A DNA stretch of 64,000 nt from positions 62,001 through 126,000 of the forward strand of contig QJNS01000021.1 of NCBI GenBank assembly GCA_004154925.1. Reading direction: 5' to 3'. The notes below the pieces were generated by a model that worked only from the letters and a program-made list of their open reading frames with translations, was not told where the DNA came from and did not search any database. This document shows positions 36,788 through 48,662 of the stretch, piece by piece. The translations under genes and the position numbers were made by a program. This DNA is from Monosporascus cannonballus. Lineage: Eukaryota; Ascomycota; Sordariomycetes; Xylariales. Position 1 is the stretch's first letter. Each line of letters opens with the position of its first letter.

Positions 36788-36952
36788 TATAGAAGGCTAT
36801 ATACGTAATAACTAAGGATATGGGCCATAACAGATCTATTAAGAAATCTAGAAAACAGCTAAAAAAATACGTAAAAACAGCTAGTTATATATACGGGAGC
36901 CACGGAATTAGCGTTACGCTAATCCCTCCACTAGGGCCCTTGGCCCGTGACA
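36788..36952 (-). repeat. LTR copy 2 of the small element (165 bp)
   Basis: It runs from TATAGAAGGC (RIP form of TG...) to CCCGTGACA and is followed by the duplication TTCGC. It has the same length as copy 1. Confidence 0.9.
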
Positions 36953-38232
36953 TTCGCCGATAATTTACTTTTATCCGATTGGAAATTTGCTATAAGCGAA
37001 AACGGCTGGACAACAAATAAATTAGATTTAAAATGGATTAAGTATTTCGATAAACATATTAAAATACATATTAAAAATTCGAACCTTTTTTTGGTTTTCG
37101 ACGGTTACGATAATTATTATACGGTCGTATTCGAAAAATACTATTAAATTAATAATAATATTATATTTTGTATATCTACCCATTTTTTTATCGGTTCCAG
37201 CTTTTCGACGTATTTTATTTTTCCGTATTAAAACGTACGTATTCGTTTTTTATCGAAAAATTTATTCGGCGGTACGTTACCTATATTTTTAGGAAACATT
37301 TTATCGCCGGCTTCCGTAACGCGTTTAAAGTTATTATGACGACCGACAATATTAAATCTGGATTCGCAAAAACGGGATTTGTTCTATTTAATTCTTATTG
37401 CGTTTTTTCCGAATTAAAAATTCTAATTATACTTATACCGATTATTTCGCCGTTTACTTCTATTAATTTCATGATTTTCTTACCTATAAAGACCTTTAGA
37501 AATCTTACTGAAACGATTTGATGGGGACATTATTTATAAAGAAAAATCAAAAACCACTAAGGTAATTCGCTAATAAAAATAATTAAATCGATTAATTTTT
37601 TAATGAAAAATAACTTAATATTTTTGTATAAAATTGTTTTTTTTTAAAAAAAGAAAACGGTTATTTGCACAAAGTGAATTATATCCTTAATAAACGACGG
37701 AAAATTAAAGATACATGGCTTTAAAAAAGGATACTTACTGTAAAAAATATAAAATTTTATAATTACGAAAAAAAGTAATAATAAACAATTGCAGCTAATA
37801 ACGGCTGAAAGTAATCGTTACAAAAGGGCTTAGATAAAGGAACGGAAATATAACGTTTACAGCAAACCGGCACATAATGCGCGTACTTGCGAAAAGGATA
37901 TAAAGGCGACCAGCGATAAAGAATCCGAGTAGTTTGAATTAATTTAATGTATTGTGATTAATTAAATTAAAATTTTTATGGCGACGTACTAAAAAACGAT
38001 CGCGAGCTTGTTTAAGTCGCGAGCTTATGTAGTACGTTAGAAAATTTTCAACGTTTGAAAATAAAAAAAATATAAAATTTTATACTAATATCATAGTCTC
38101 AAAGAGCACCTTATAGATATATAGAGCAGAACAAGGCGGTCAGCGTTCGAACTAATAACGTTCTACTTTTAGTGATGTAATAGTTACATTTTTGTTTTCG
38201 TACCGTAATAGTTTGTCAGTTTTTCTATAGAT

Positions 38233-38634
38233 GTTATGACCTAACGATCTTGGCTTCACTACAAACGGTCGGGGCTCCAAGAAAAGCCAGATCCGACCCA
38301 AGCTAAGACATCACGTGACTGGCTCAAAGGTCTCAAGGTGCTAAGCATCTTAAGCTCTTTAAACCAGCCGAAGAATTTAAAAAGCTTAAAGAGCTTAAGA
38401 GATTAAGCTATTTAAGCACCTTAAGCTAAGACAAAAATATATATATTCATTATTTCCATAATTTAGATAATATTAATTTGTAATTTTTTATTAATATTAA
38501 TAACTTATTATATATTTTTAATATTACGAAATATAATTAAGTTATTTTATTGTTTTAAAGTTTCATAATACTTTTATTAATATATACTTATATAACTTAG
38601 ATTTAATAATTAATTAAACCGTTTAGCCGTTATA
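38233..38634 (+). repeat. 5' LTR of element D (402 bp)
   Basis: It starts TGTTATGACCTAACGATC and ends GCCGTTATA. U3 is rich in CTTAAG and AGCTTAAAG motifs around 38340-38430, unlike the 35-bp repeats of elements A, B and F2. Confidence 0.87.
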
Positions 38635-41600
38635 CGTTATAAATTTTTGTTTAATAATGCCGTTAAATTTTGAACAATATTATCGACGTTATATTTACTA
38701 ATAAATAAACCGAACAACTTATGTACTAAGTTCCTAATAACTGGGATACTGGAATGGAATCCGAAAAAAAACCTCGGTTTTTTTGTAAAAAAGTTTTTCG
38801 ATATCTGGATATTATAAACAAGCGTATTTTTCAGCTTAAAAAAACAATAATAATCTTACGATATTTTTTACGCTATTTATAAGAAACTTAAAAAAAAAGA
38901 AAGTTTTCCAAAATTAGAAAATTTTTTAACCGAATGAAATTATTTAGCTAAATTTTATTATAAAACTAGAAAACGTTTTAAACATTTTAAGCCAAAATTT
39001 TTAAATAAAACTCTAACTGAATTATAATTATTGCTAATTTAATACAAAAAAGTAATTTAAGTACTTTTTTATTCGATTTATTATATTTATAGTATAAATC
39101 AAATTTGGAATTAAACGATTTATCGGAATTACGGTTATTTAATTAATTTTGTTTAAGGAAATATATTATTTTATTAATAAAAAATACAATCCTAAAATAA
39201 TACGGATTTATAACGATTACGAACAGTTAGAATAAATATTAACAAAAACTTTCCAAATAATAAACAAAAAAATAAATATCGAAATATAGATTTAACAGTT
39301 ACGATAAAAAGGATTAATATCCAGGTACGGTAATATCTTTATTAAGTTATTATTTAAATTAAACTAAGTTTATAAAGTTTTAATGCCCACATTTTTGGAT
39401 AACTTGAAAAAAAATATAAAAGGAGTTTTGTAATTTTAATCGGCCTAATTATTTGTTAAATTATGTTGTTATAGCAGTTAAAATTAATAACCGGTAATAC
39501 CTCTGACGTATTAAAGGCACCAGAGGGAAAAACGATAACAAGATTCGATATACGGCTAATATCAGCGCTTTTTGACGCTATAACATTTTTACGGCATAGA
39601 ATCTAGTCTTATAGAATTTGGAATAATATAGAAAAAGAATTAAAGCTAAATTAAATACTTTAATTGTAACAAAATAGAGCATAAAGCAATATAGTATAAG
39701 GCATTTAAAAGACCTCGTTAAGATGACTAGAAACATTTACCTAAGGGATAGTCCAGAAAAAATCGGAAGAACGGAAGCAAGTTCATTAATATAATTTGAG
39801 TTAAGTACGTACCGAGCTTATCATGGTGAAAAGTTTAATAAAAGATGCGAAAAATTAAAAAGCTAATTTAATAGGTATTGTGATTATAATAAAAACAATT
39901 ATAAAAATGGTTACGAAAATATTAGAACTAGACAAAAAAGGTTCATCCTAAAATCCTTAATTAATACGGCAAAAAATATGGCATATATAATCGACGACGA
40001 AAATGCCTTACTTATAAAAAATGAAAATAAGATATTTATAAAAGAATTATCCGTATGTATTATAAAGGATTCGATTTTTCAAACCGAACCGAAGATAATA
40101 AGAACGATAAATAATGGTATCGATATTTACGATCGATAACCCCGAGAGAAAATATTTATTAGCTAGCCAAAATGAAAAGCTGGCCCGAAAAAAAGCGGTG
40201 CTCGTAGGAAAATCTTTTTTGTTATTACGAGTGGTATAATTACCAAACTGAAAAAGAATTAATCCAGTATACAGTAAAAAAACATTATTAAAATATTATT
40301 ATAGATTTCCCATTTCCAATTAGCATTTGTTACAGACCTTAACAAAAAAGGTTATTAAAAAGAATTACGTTAATTTATAAGAGATTTTTAGAATAATAGC
40401 TAATACGATATATAATGGGATGCAATCGAAATTATAAGAAAATAATTTATGTAATAGAGAAAAACTTTATAGCAGAATTAAAAGTAATTAATATAGCTCG
40501 AAAAAATAGTACGTCAGCAATAACGACAGATATAACAACTTAACGTATTATATATAAAAACATAAATAAAGCTCGACAAATTCGAAAAGAAGTTAAAAGA
40601 AAAAGATTATCTATAAAAAAGCCGTAAAATAACGAAATTCTAAAAAGTTAAAAGGAATTCCTAAAAAACGGTTTAAATACGACGATAGAGACCGTTAATA
40701 ATCTTATTACTTTGGATATACGAATCGAAACGTATTAGTATACTGTAATGATAAACTGCGAAACTTTAGATAGAAACTATATTGTACCGAATATAATTAA
40801 CAGACTTAGATTGCTATAATATACAAATTAGAACTCTATATAACAATAAATCTCAAAAATTAGGAATTCGCCTATAATAACAGGAAAATTATACGCGAAA
40901 TTAATTACTTCGAGATTTTTATTTAAGGACGATACCAAATAATTAATTTCGATAGTACTTTACTTGAAAATTATAACATAATCTTAGAATTATTATAGAT
41001 ACGCCAGTATAAAATTTTAATTAACGAAAAAATTAATTAAATAAAGTTTATTTTACTTTCTGTTAATAAACCAAAAAATGAGATTTTAATATTGGATCGA
41101 GAATAACGACGAATGTAAGCATAAGAATACGATAAAAACCTTATTATCTAGAAAGATAAAATAAAAAAAGAAAATAAATACTAAAAAAGAATACGACGTA
41201 TTATTGCTATTATCCGAACAAAATCATGATAATTAAATAACGATCTAAAATAGCAGCCTTAAAAGTCAAAAGATTTAATCAATATGCTACCATAATATCA
41301 TCGATATAAATAGCTTTTTTTAAAAAAAGGTTCGATACGAAATTATTAGAACACAGTATATAAGATTATGAGATAATCCTTAAAAAAGGATTTTCGACGA
41401 AGTTTTACCTTAATTATACCATTAACGGAAACAAATTACGTGCTTTTAAAAAATACCCGAAAAATCGATTATAAAAAAATAAATGCGATTTTCGAATTTA
41501 CTGATAGAGTATCCTATATTTTTCGTACTTAAAAAGAACGGGAAATTACGCTTCGTAATTCATTATCGATAACTAAACGATATTATTATTAAAGACCAAA

Positions 41601-44600
41601 TACCGTTACTTTTAATAACGAAAATATAAAATCGATTTTACGGAGCCAAATAACTTATAGTATTCGATCTTAGAGATAAATATAACTTTATTAAAATTAA
41701 GAAAAGATATAAATAAAAAACAGCTTTTAAAACATAATACCGTTTGTTTAAGTATTTGGTTACGCTAATAAGATTTACGAACCTATTAAAAATTTTTTAA
41801 CCGATAGTAAACTATATGTTATGAAAATACCTTATTGTTTTTATTGTTTCTTATTTTAACGATATCCTTATCTTTTCGAAAATAAAAAAAGTATATACAA
41901 AATACGCTTATAAAGTCCTTTAAGCTTTATAAAACGCAAGGTTATTAATTGATGAAGAAAAAAGCTAATTCCACAAGCAAAAAATAGAATATCTAAGATA
42001 TATTGTTTTTCTAGGACATACTAGATATAATTCAAAAAAATCGTTACATTTATAAAATGGCCTACATTAATTACGGTTAAAGAGGTATAGGCATTTCTTG
42101 AATTCGTTAATTACTATAGAAAATATATCCGAAATTTTAGCAGAATAACTATATCCTTAACTAACCTTACGTAAAAGAAAAAAGAATTTAAATGGACGTC
42201 CGAAACGAAAAAGGCGTTCTAAAAGATTAAAGATATAATCATTAACGAATCGGTACTAATTATATACGATTTAACTCGCTCCGTTAAGCTAAAAACCGAC
42301 ATTTCGAATTATACATTAAACGCAATAATCGGATAACGAAAAAATTAAAGTAAATTACATCTTATTTTATTCTTTTCGTACAAATTAAAAAAAGCCGAAT
42401 TTAATTACGGCATTTTAAATAAGAAATTTATGGCTATTATTAGGGCTTTTCGGGAATTTAGACATTTCTTTAAAAAAAGCTTGTACTAGATTAAGATTTC
42501 TATCGATTATTAGAATTTTACCCGTTTTATTATAGCTAAGGAATTTACAAGAGGATAATTAAGATATATAAAAGAATTGGCGAATTTCGATTTCGTTATT
42601 TTCTATAAGAAGGGCTCAGAGAACGGCAAAGCTAATGTTCTAAATAGGCAATTAGATTTAAAAAAGAAATTGGTCAAAATTAACTATACAATTTCTAATA
42701 CCACTATAGAAGGACATTTACGCTTACGACAAATTGCAATATTTTGAGCAGAACCTTTTCATATATATCAGAAAATACAGCAATATAACGATAGTTTTTT
42801 AAAAAATTGTGAAATAAACAAAACACAAGTTCTAGAAACACATCAGAAAAGTCTGATACGAAAAATATACGAATATCAATTATATAAATATCTAGGAATT
42901 TACAAAGCCTTAAAAAAGTTATAACAAATTTACTAATTTTCTAAAATAGAAGGAATAATATAAAGAATTATAGAGCAATACGATATTTGCGCTAAAATAA
43001 AAGTATAACGATATAAGCCTTACGGAGAATTATAGCTATTATTAATCGCAAAACGATTATAATATTTAATTACATTTAACTTTATTATCAAAATTCTTAT
43101 ATCAAAGGATCTCTTTAAAAAGTATATTACAATAGTATCTTTATAATTATTAATTAATTTACGAAATTTTCCTATTTTTTACCATATTATAAAACCGTAA
43201 ACGTCGAACAAATAGTATATATCTTTTATACATATGTTCAGCATATACGAATTACTAATAGAAATTATTTTAAATAAAGCATTAATATTTGCATTTAAGT
43301 TTTAGTAAGGCCTTATAGTACAAATCGGCGTAAATTACACATTATCTAGCGTATTTAAACCTAAGACGGACGGAAAAATAAAACGAACGAACTAGATATT
43401 AAAAACCTATTTCCGATAGTATATTAATTACGAACAGAAAAACAGAGTTAAAAAGTTATCTGTTGCAAAGCTAGTCTATAATTCCAGTTATTACGAAAGT
43501 ATTAAAATAATTTTAGCTTACGCAAATTTTGGTTTTACCCTAAAAGTTTATAAAGAAATACCCGACGACGACTTAATTAACTTTAAAATAATTCTTACGT
43601 CGAAATAGTTACAACAGTTATATTAGAAGATAAAAACAGAATTAGAATTCGGACGAAATTAAATAAACAATTATTATAACTAGCAAAAGTTAAAAAATCT
43701 AATTTATTTAAAAAAGAGAAATAATTTATTGCGTTGCTAAAAATACTAAAATAAAACGACCTAGCAAAACACTCGATTTTAAATATATCGGTTCATATAA
43801 AATTACTAAGAATATTTCAGAAAATAATTAGTAATTAAAATTTTAACAAAAGTTATATTATTATTTAATTCTTTTTGTTTCTTTATTGGAGTTAGTTACA
43901 AATACGATCAAAATGCGTACAGCATAAAATAATATAAAGATGGAGAATAAAATAAGTTACGAAGTAGAAAAAATTTTCGATGTACGAAAAAAAAGAGATT
44001 TATCTAATACCTGATTAAATGCAAAAAGCACTCGAATTTCGAAAATACCTAGAAACCAGTCAAAAATCTTATGAACGCCTAACGTTTGTTAAAAAACCTT
44101 TATTATCGATAACAGACGCACCCCAGTTAACGGTTAATTAATTGATAATTTTGACCTCGGACCAGTCGGCTGAAAATACGGCCGATATTAACGTAGCAAT
44201 TAAGATAATAACCTTTAATTATTTTCATTCTTTTTCGAAACGTTTAAATTTTTTTATCGTTTTCGTACCTTTAATATTACGACGAAATATTTCGATATTA
44301 CGATGACGAAATAATCGTTTTTGATTTTGCAAACGATCCAATTTGTTAGTAACGGTTTGTAACATTTTACGAGTTTGTTTTTTTATGTTTCAAACGATTT
44401 TTTCGTCTAAAGGTTTTGGGTGCTCAGTCTTGGAAGGCTCGAAAATATCACAGAGACCGTTATAGTAAATATATTGCGCATATTTCAAGGACCCCTAAGC
44501 GACCTTGTACTTCGCTTTTTTTTTCTTATAACGAAAATAAGAAAACATTTTAAAACCAAAACGATTAATACGTTAATACGTTTATAAGAATAAAAGTTTT

Positions 44601-44706
44601 TAATACGATTCAATATAATAAATATAAAAAAAGAAAGGTTATTTATTAAAGTTAACAAACGAATAATTTGATTTTTAAGAATAAAGATCTTGAAAAGAGG
44701 AAATCG

Positions 44707-44860
44707 TATTATAACTTAACGGTTTTAGCTTTATTACAAACGGTTAAGGTTATAAAAAAAGTCAAATCCGACTTAAGCCAAGATATTATGTAATTAGTTC
44801 AAAGGTTTTAAGGTGCTAAATATCTTAAGCCCCTTAAGTTAGCCGGAGGATTTAAAAAAC
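44707..44860 (+). repeat. First piece of the 3' LTR of element D
   Basis: It begins TATTATAACTTAACGG, matches the first 154 bp of the 5' LTR, and stops exactly where the LTR of element E starts. Its last five bases (AAAAC) are one copy of E's target duplication. Confidence 0.85.
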
Positions 44861-45238
44861 TGTTACAACCCAAGTCAGCTGGGCCTGCGAAAACGGTCCA
44901 GCCAAGATTCACAAAGCTACGCTAGTTCAAGGTCACGTAATCGGTGCTTAGCGGGTTTTAACTGAACACGATTAAGCAGCATTAAGCAACTGCTTAATAG
45001 GGCTCTGCTAAACAGAGATAAGCAGTAATAAAGGAATTAAGATATATATGCTTATTATTTCCATAGTCTAAATAGCACTAGCTTGTAATTCTTATCAATA
45101 TTAATTATTTGTGATAACCAGGTATTAAAAGATATAATGTGTTACTGTATTTATTGCTCAGATTCCCACGATATTTCTGCCAACATAAACCCGTCGACTT
45201 AAGGTTTAATAATTGGTTAAACCCTATAATTCGTCATA
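44861..45238 (+). repeat. 5' LTR of element E (378 bp)
   Basis: It starts TGTTACAACCCAAGTCAG and ends TTCGTCATA. U3 carries TTAAGCA/TGCTTAA motifs (about 44980-45020), a third U3 type in this window. Confidence 0.9.
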
Positions 45239-48200
45239 CGTTATAAACTTTTATTCAGTAATACCGTTAGATTTTAAGCAATATTTAACACTGTTAATAT
45301 ATCGACCAGCATTTAGGAAACCCCTATTTAGCAGCTTTAGGTTCGAATTCGGGAATTGAAAAAAGAAGTTCGATAGCTTAGGGCTACGCCACCTGCTTAA
45401 CCCTTTTTCGCCCGTATAAAGCCTAAAAAGCTAGAACCTTACGATAGAAAAAACAACCTTTAAACCTTTTTAACTTAGGCGCGAATTTACTTTCGTTTCC
45501 TAAACCTTAATAACTTAACGGATATGGTCCTAGTAACGGAAGTATGCCTAATAGAAAATGCGGCTAATTAATTTAAGCCCATTATAAAAAGTTTTCTAAA
45601 AATAAAAAAAACAAATAAGAAGAATTTTATTAATAAAATCTCTTTAACTTATACCAATTTCGAAAACAAAATATACGATAATTTCGGCAACCCGGATAAA
45701 AAACGATTAACGGCTTAACAACTTTTATAATTTCGATAAAAAGGATTTGCGTTTAAGTACGCCGTAACCTTCAAAAGTTTTGCAACTAAGGCCGGATAAA
45801 AAAACGACGAAGCCAATACCTTTATCGATATATTTTATAAAAAGTTAAAAGATAATATAAAAAATAAGATTATTCGGATTAAGCGACCAATTACCTTAGA
45901 TCGGTATATTGCAAAGGTAATTAAGATTAACAATCGACAATTTGAAAAACGATAGGAAAAAAAGGGATAATATGCCTTATATTTAGGATATAACAAATTT
46001 AACCAGGGGAAAAAACGAAACGCACCTTTTACTTCTTATAAAACGGCGCCAGAACTTATGGAATTCGGCGTTATCCATAAATAAGATTAAAGCCAGATTA
46101 AGTACTTTAATTGTAACAAAATGGGATATAAAGCTTATAAATATAAAAAACCTAAGAAGTTATAGCAAAATACCTAAACCCCTATATCGGAAAAACAATT
46201 TAGAAATAATTAAGGAAATAACAGTAAAGTTATTAATATAATTTAAGCCAAATACGGATCAGGCTTATAACAAAAGGTTTAATAAAAACCATTAGATAAA
46301 AGATTCGACGAAGGATACGAAAAACCAGAAAGCTAGCTTAATAAATATCGCAAACATAATAAGATATATTATAAGAATAATTACGCGAATACCAGAATTG
46401 GATAAAAGAACTTTGTCCCGGAACCTTTAATCGATACAGCAGAATATACGCCATACATTGTCGACGACGAGAATATCCCGATTACGAAAAATAAAAACAA
46501 TATATTTACGTATAAATTACCTGCATATATTACGAGGGATTCGATTTTCCAAACCGTACCGGATATAATAAAAATAAAAAGTAATAATATCGACAGTTTC
46601 GAACTATAGCCCCAGAAAATGTTTAATAACTGGCCGAAACAAAAAACTAGCCTAAAAAAACAATATCGGTAGGAAAACCCCTTTTGGTATTATAAATAAT
46701 ATAATTACCAAACGGAAAAAAAGTTAATTTAACGTACAGTAAAAAAGCATTATTAAAAAGATATTACGGATTTTTATTTCGAATTAATATTTACGGCAGA
46801 ACGTTATAAAAAAAAGTTATCAAAAAAGAATACGTTAATTTATAGGAGATCTTTAGAACGGCAGTTGAAATAACGTATAATAGGATGCAATTGCAAATAT
46901 AAAAAAACAATTTTTTTAATATGAAAAGAAATTATAATAAAATTAGAAATAATTAATACGATTTAAAGGAACAGTATGCCGATAATAATAATAAATATAG
47001 CAGTTTAATGCGTTAAATAAAGAAATATAAATAAAGCTTAATAAATTCGAATAAAAGTTTAAAAAAAGGTTATTTATAAAAAAGTTGCAAAATAACGAAA
47101 CCTAAAGAAATTAAAGGGAATTTTTAAAAAAGGCTTTAAAGGCGACGATAAAAAACGTTAATAACCTTATTACTTTGGATATACGAATCGGAACGTATTG
47201 GTATACCGTAATAATGGATTGCGGAACTTTGAACGGAAATTATATTATACCAAATATGGTCAATAAGCTTAAATTATTATGAAAATATAAATTAAAATCT
47301 TAAATAATAAAAATGCCGAAAGTTAGGAATTCGCTTACGATAACGGAAAAATTATACGCGAAATTAATTATTTCGAGATTTTTATTTAAGGACGATACCA
47401 AACGATTAATTTTGATATCGTTTTATTTAAGAATTACAATATAATCTTAAAATTACTATAAATATGCCAGTACGGAATTTTAATTAACGGCGGAATTAGC
47501 CAAATAAAATTTATTTTATTCTTTGTTAATAAATAAAAAAAATTAAAATCTTAATATTCGATCGATAATGGCGACTAATGCAAACATAAAAATACGATAA
47601 ACATTTTATTACCTAAAAGAACAAAACATAAAAAAAAATAAGCATTAAAGAAAAATATGACGTATTTTTATTATTATTAAAACGAAATTAAGGCAATTAA
47701 ATAACGATCTGAAATAATAAGAATAATAACGTAAAAAATTAGAAAGTTTAATTAATATATTATTATAATATTACAGATATAAGTAGTTCTTTAGGAGAAA
47801 GCTTAATACGAAATTATCAGAATATAACGAATAGGATTACGAAATAATCCTTAAAAAAGGATTTTCGACAAAGTTTTACCGTATTTACGATCTTAATAAA
47901 AACGAATTACGCATTTTCAAAAAATACCTGGAAAATCGGTTACAAAAAGGATGGATTCAATTTTCGAAGTTATTAGCAAAATACCTTATATTTTTCGTAC
48001 TTAAGAAAAATAAGAAATTGCTGCTTATAATTAATTATTAATAATTAAACGATATTATTATTAAGGATTAAATATTATTACTTTTAATTACGGAAATAAA
48101 AAACCGATTTTACGAAACTAAATAATTTATAATATTTGATTTTAAAAATAAATATAACCTTATTAAAATTAAAAAAGGATATAAATGGAAAATAGCTTTC

Positions 48201-48455
48201 AGAACGAAATACGGATTATTTAAGTATTTGGTTACGTTAATGGAATTTATGAACGTACCAGCAACTTTTTAACGGATAATAAATTATGTATTACGAAAAT
48301 ATCTTAATATTTTCGTTATTTGCTATTTCGACGATATTCTTATTTTCTTGGAAGTAAAAAAAAATACGGAAAATACGTTTATAAGGATTTTTTAAGTTTT
48401 ATAAAACGTAAAATTACTTATTAATACAGAAAAAAATTAGTTTTATACGCAAAAA

Positions 48456-48662
48456 ATGGAATATCTGGGACATATTATCATCCCAGGATATATCAGGATG
48501 AACCCCAAGAAAATCGCTGCAGTTACGGAATGGCAAACGCTAACGACGGTTAAGGAGGCACAGGTATTCTTTAGATTCGTTAATTACTACAGGAAGTTTA
48601 TTCGGAATTTTAATAAGATAATTATACCCTTAACGAACCTTACGAAAAAAAAATTTAAATAA
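48456..48662 (+). pseudogene. Unmutated fragment of element E reverse transcriptase (C-terminal end to RNase H junction)
   Basis: The 68 codons read EYLGHIIIPGYIRMNPKK and later FVNYYRKFIRNFNK, the conserved end of the Ty3/gypsy reverse transcriptase palm/thumb and the start of the connection to RNase H. It lies about 130 bp downstream of the YxDD box in the same element. The rest of the polyprotein is full of stops, so this is a patch that escaped heavy RIP and not a gene. Confidence 0.88.

Larger units (their letters stand above)
35434..36952 (-). mobile_element. Small LTR element (1519 bp) nested in H2, TRIM-like, non-autonomous
   Basis: Two LTRs of exactly 165 bp (35434-35598 and 36788-36952) have TG...CA ends, and a perfect 5-bp duplication TTCGC lies on both sides (35429-35433, 36953-36957). 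The internal 1189 bp are too short for Gag-Pol. The minus strand is chosen because a purine tract (AAAGAAGGGGGTTA) lies directly against the LTR at 35599 when read on that strand. A lysine-rich, coding-like stretch also reads on the minus strand at about 35730-35965, broken by stops. I recognise no domain in it. A weaker purine tract (GAAAAAGGGGA, 36766-36776) would suit the opposite orientation. The plus-strand frames at 35466-35672 and 35733-35960 appear non-coding. Confidence 0.87.
34880..37905 (+). pseudogene. Degraded, interrupted pogo/Fot1 transposase of H2
   Basis: The coding region is interrupted at 35433 by the LTR element and resumes at 36953, within the segment between the GWALPP and ENGWTTN motifs. 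It also holds RIP stops. The downstream pieces are long enough to be read directly: the stretch ending in YDNYYTVVFEKYY is the DDE-core region corresponding to DGHESHHS in active relatives, with the Asp-Gly kept but the following His/Ser changed. The ends are approximate. Confidence 0.8.
34653..38037 (+). mobile_element. Element H2: pogo/Fot1-type DNA transposon, split by a nested LTR element
   Basis: The ends are inverted repeats: ACGTACTACATAAG at 34653 and its exact reverse complement up to 38037, continuing with the GCGACTTAAACAA motif on both sides. TA dinucleotides flank both ends (34651-34652, 38038-38039), the normal target of pogo elements. Removing the nested element with its duplication (1524 bp) leaves 1861 bp, almost the same as H1 (1858 bp). 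The transposase on the plus strand shows the CENP-B-type helix-turn-helix near 34920-35000 (KLTLIEKKSIVERI), the GWALPP-like segment just before the insertion, and after it the frames at 36947-37147 (ENGWTTNKLDLKWIKYFDKH) and 37168-37521 (FIRRYVTYIF...NIKSGFAKTGFV). A CCHC-like end (SKPAHNARTC) is near 37855-37900. The terminal repeats differ from those of H1, so it is another family. Confidence 0.9.

Noticed and set aside
36947..37521. Two separate open frames (66 and 117 residues)
   Set aside because: They are not genes but consecutive fragments of the H2 pogo transposase downstream of the nested LTR element, and are annotated as such.
45340..45362. tRNA B-box-like GGTTCGAATTC in the leader after the E 5' LTR
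   Set aside because: The same motif recurs at the same place in other copies (degraded in B, reverse strand in F2), no cloverleaf can be folded around it, and no A box is properly spaced. It belongs to the element leader.
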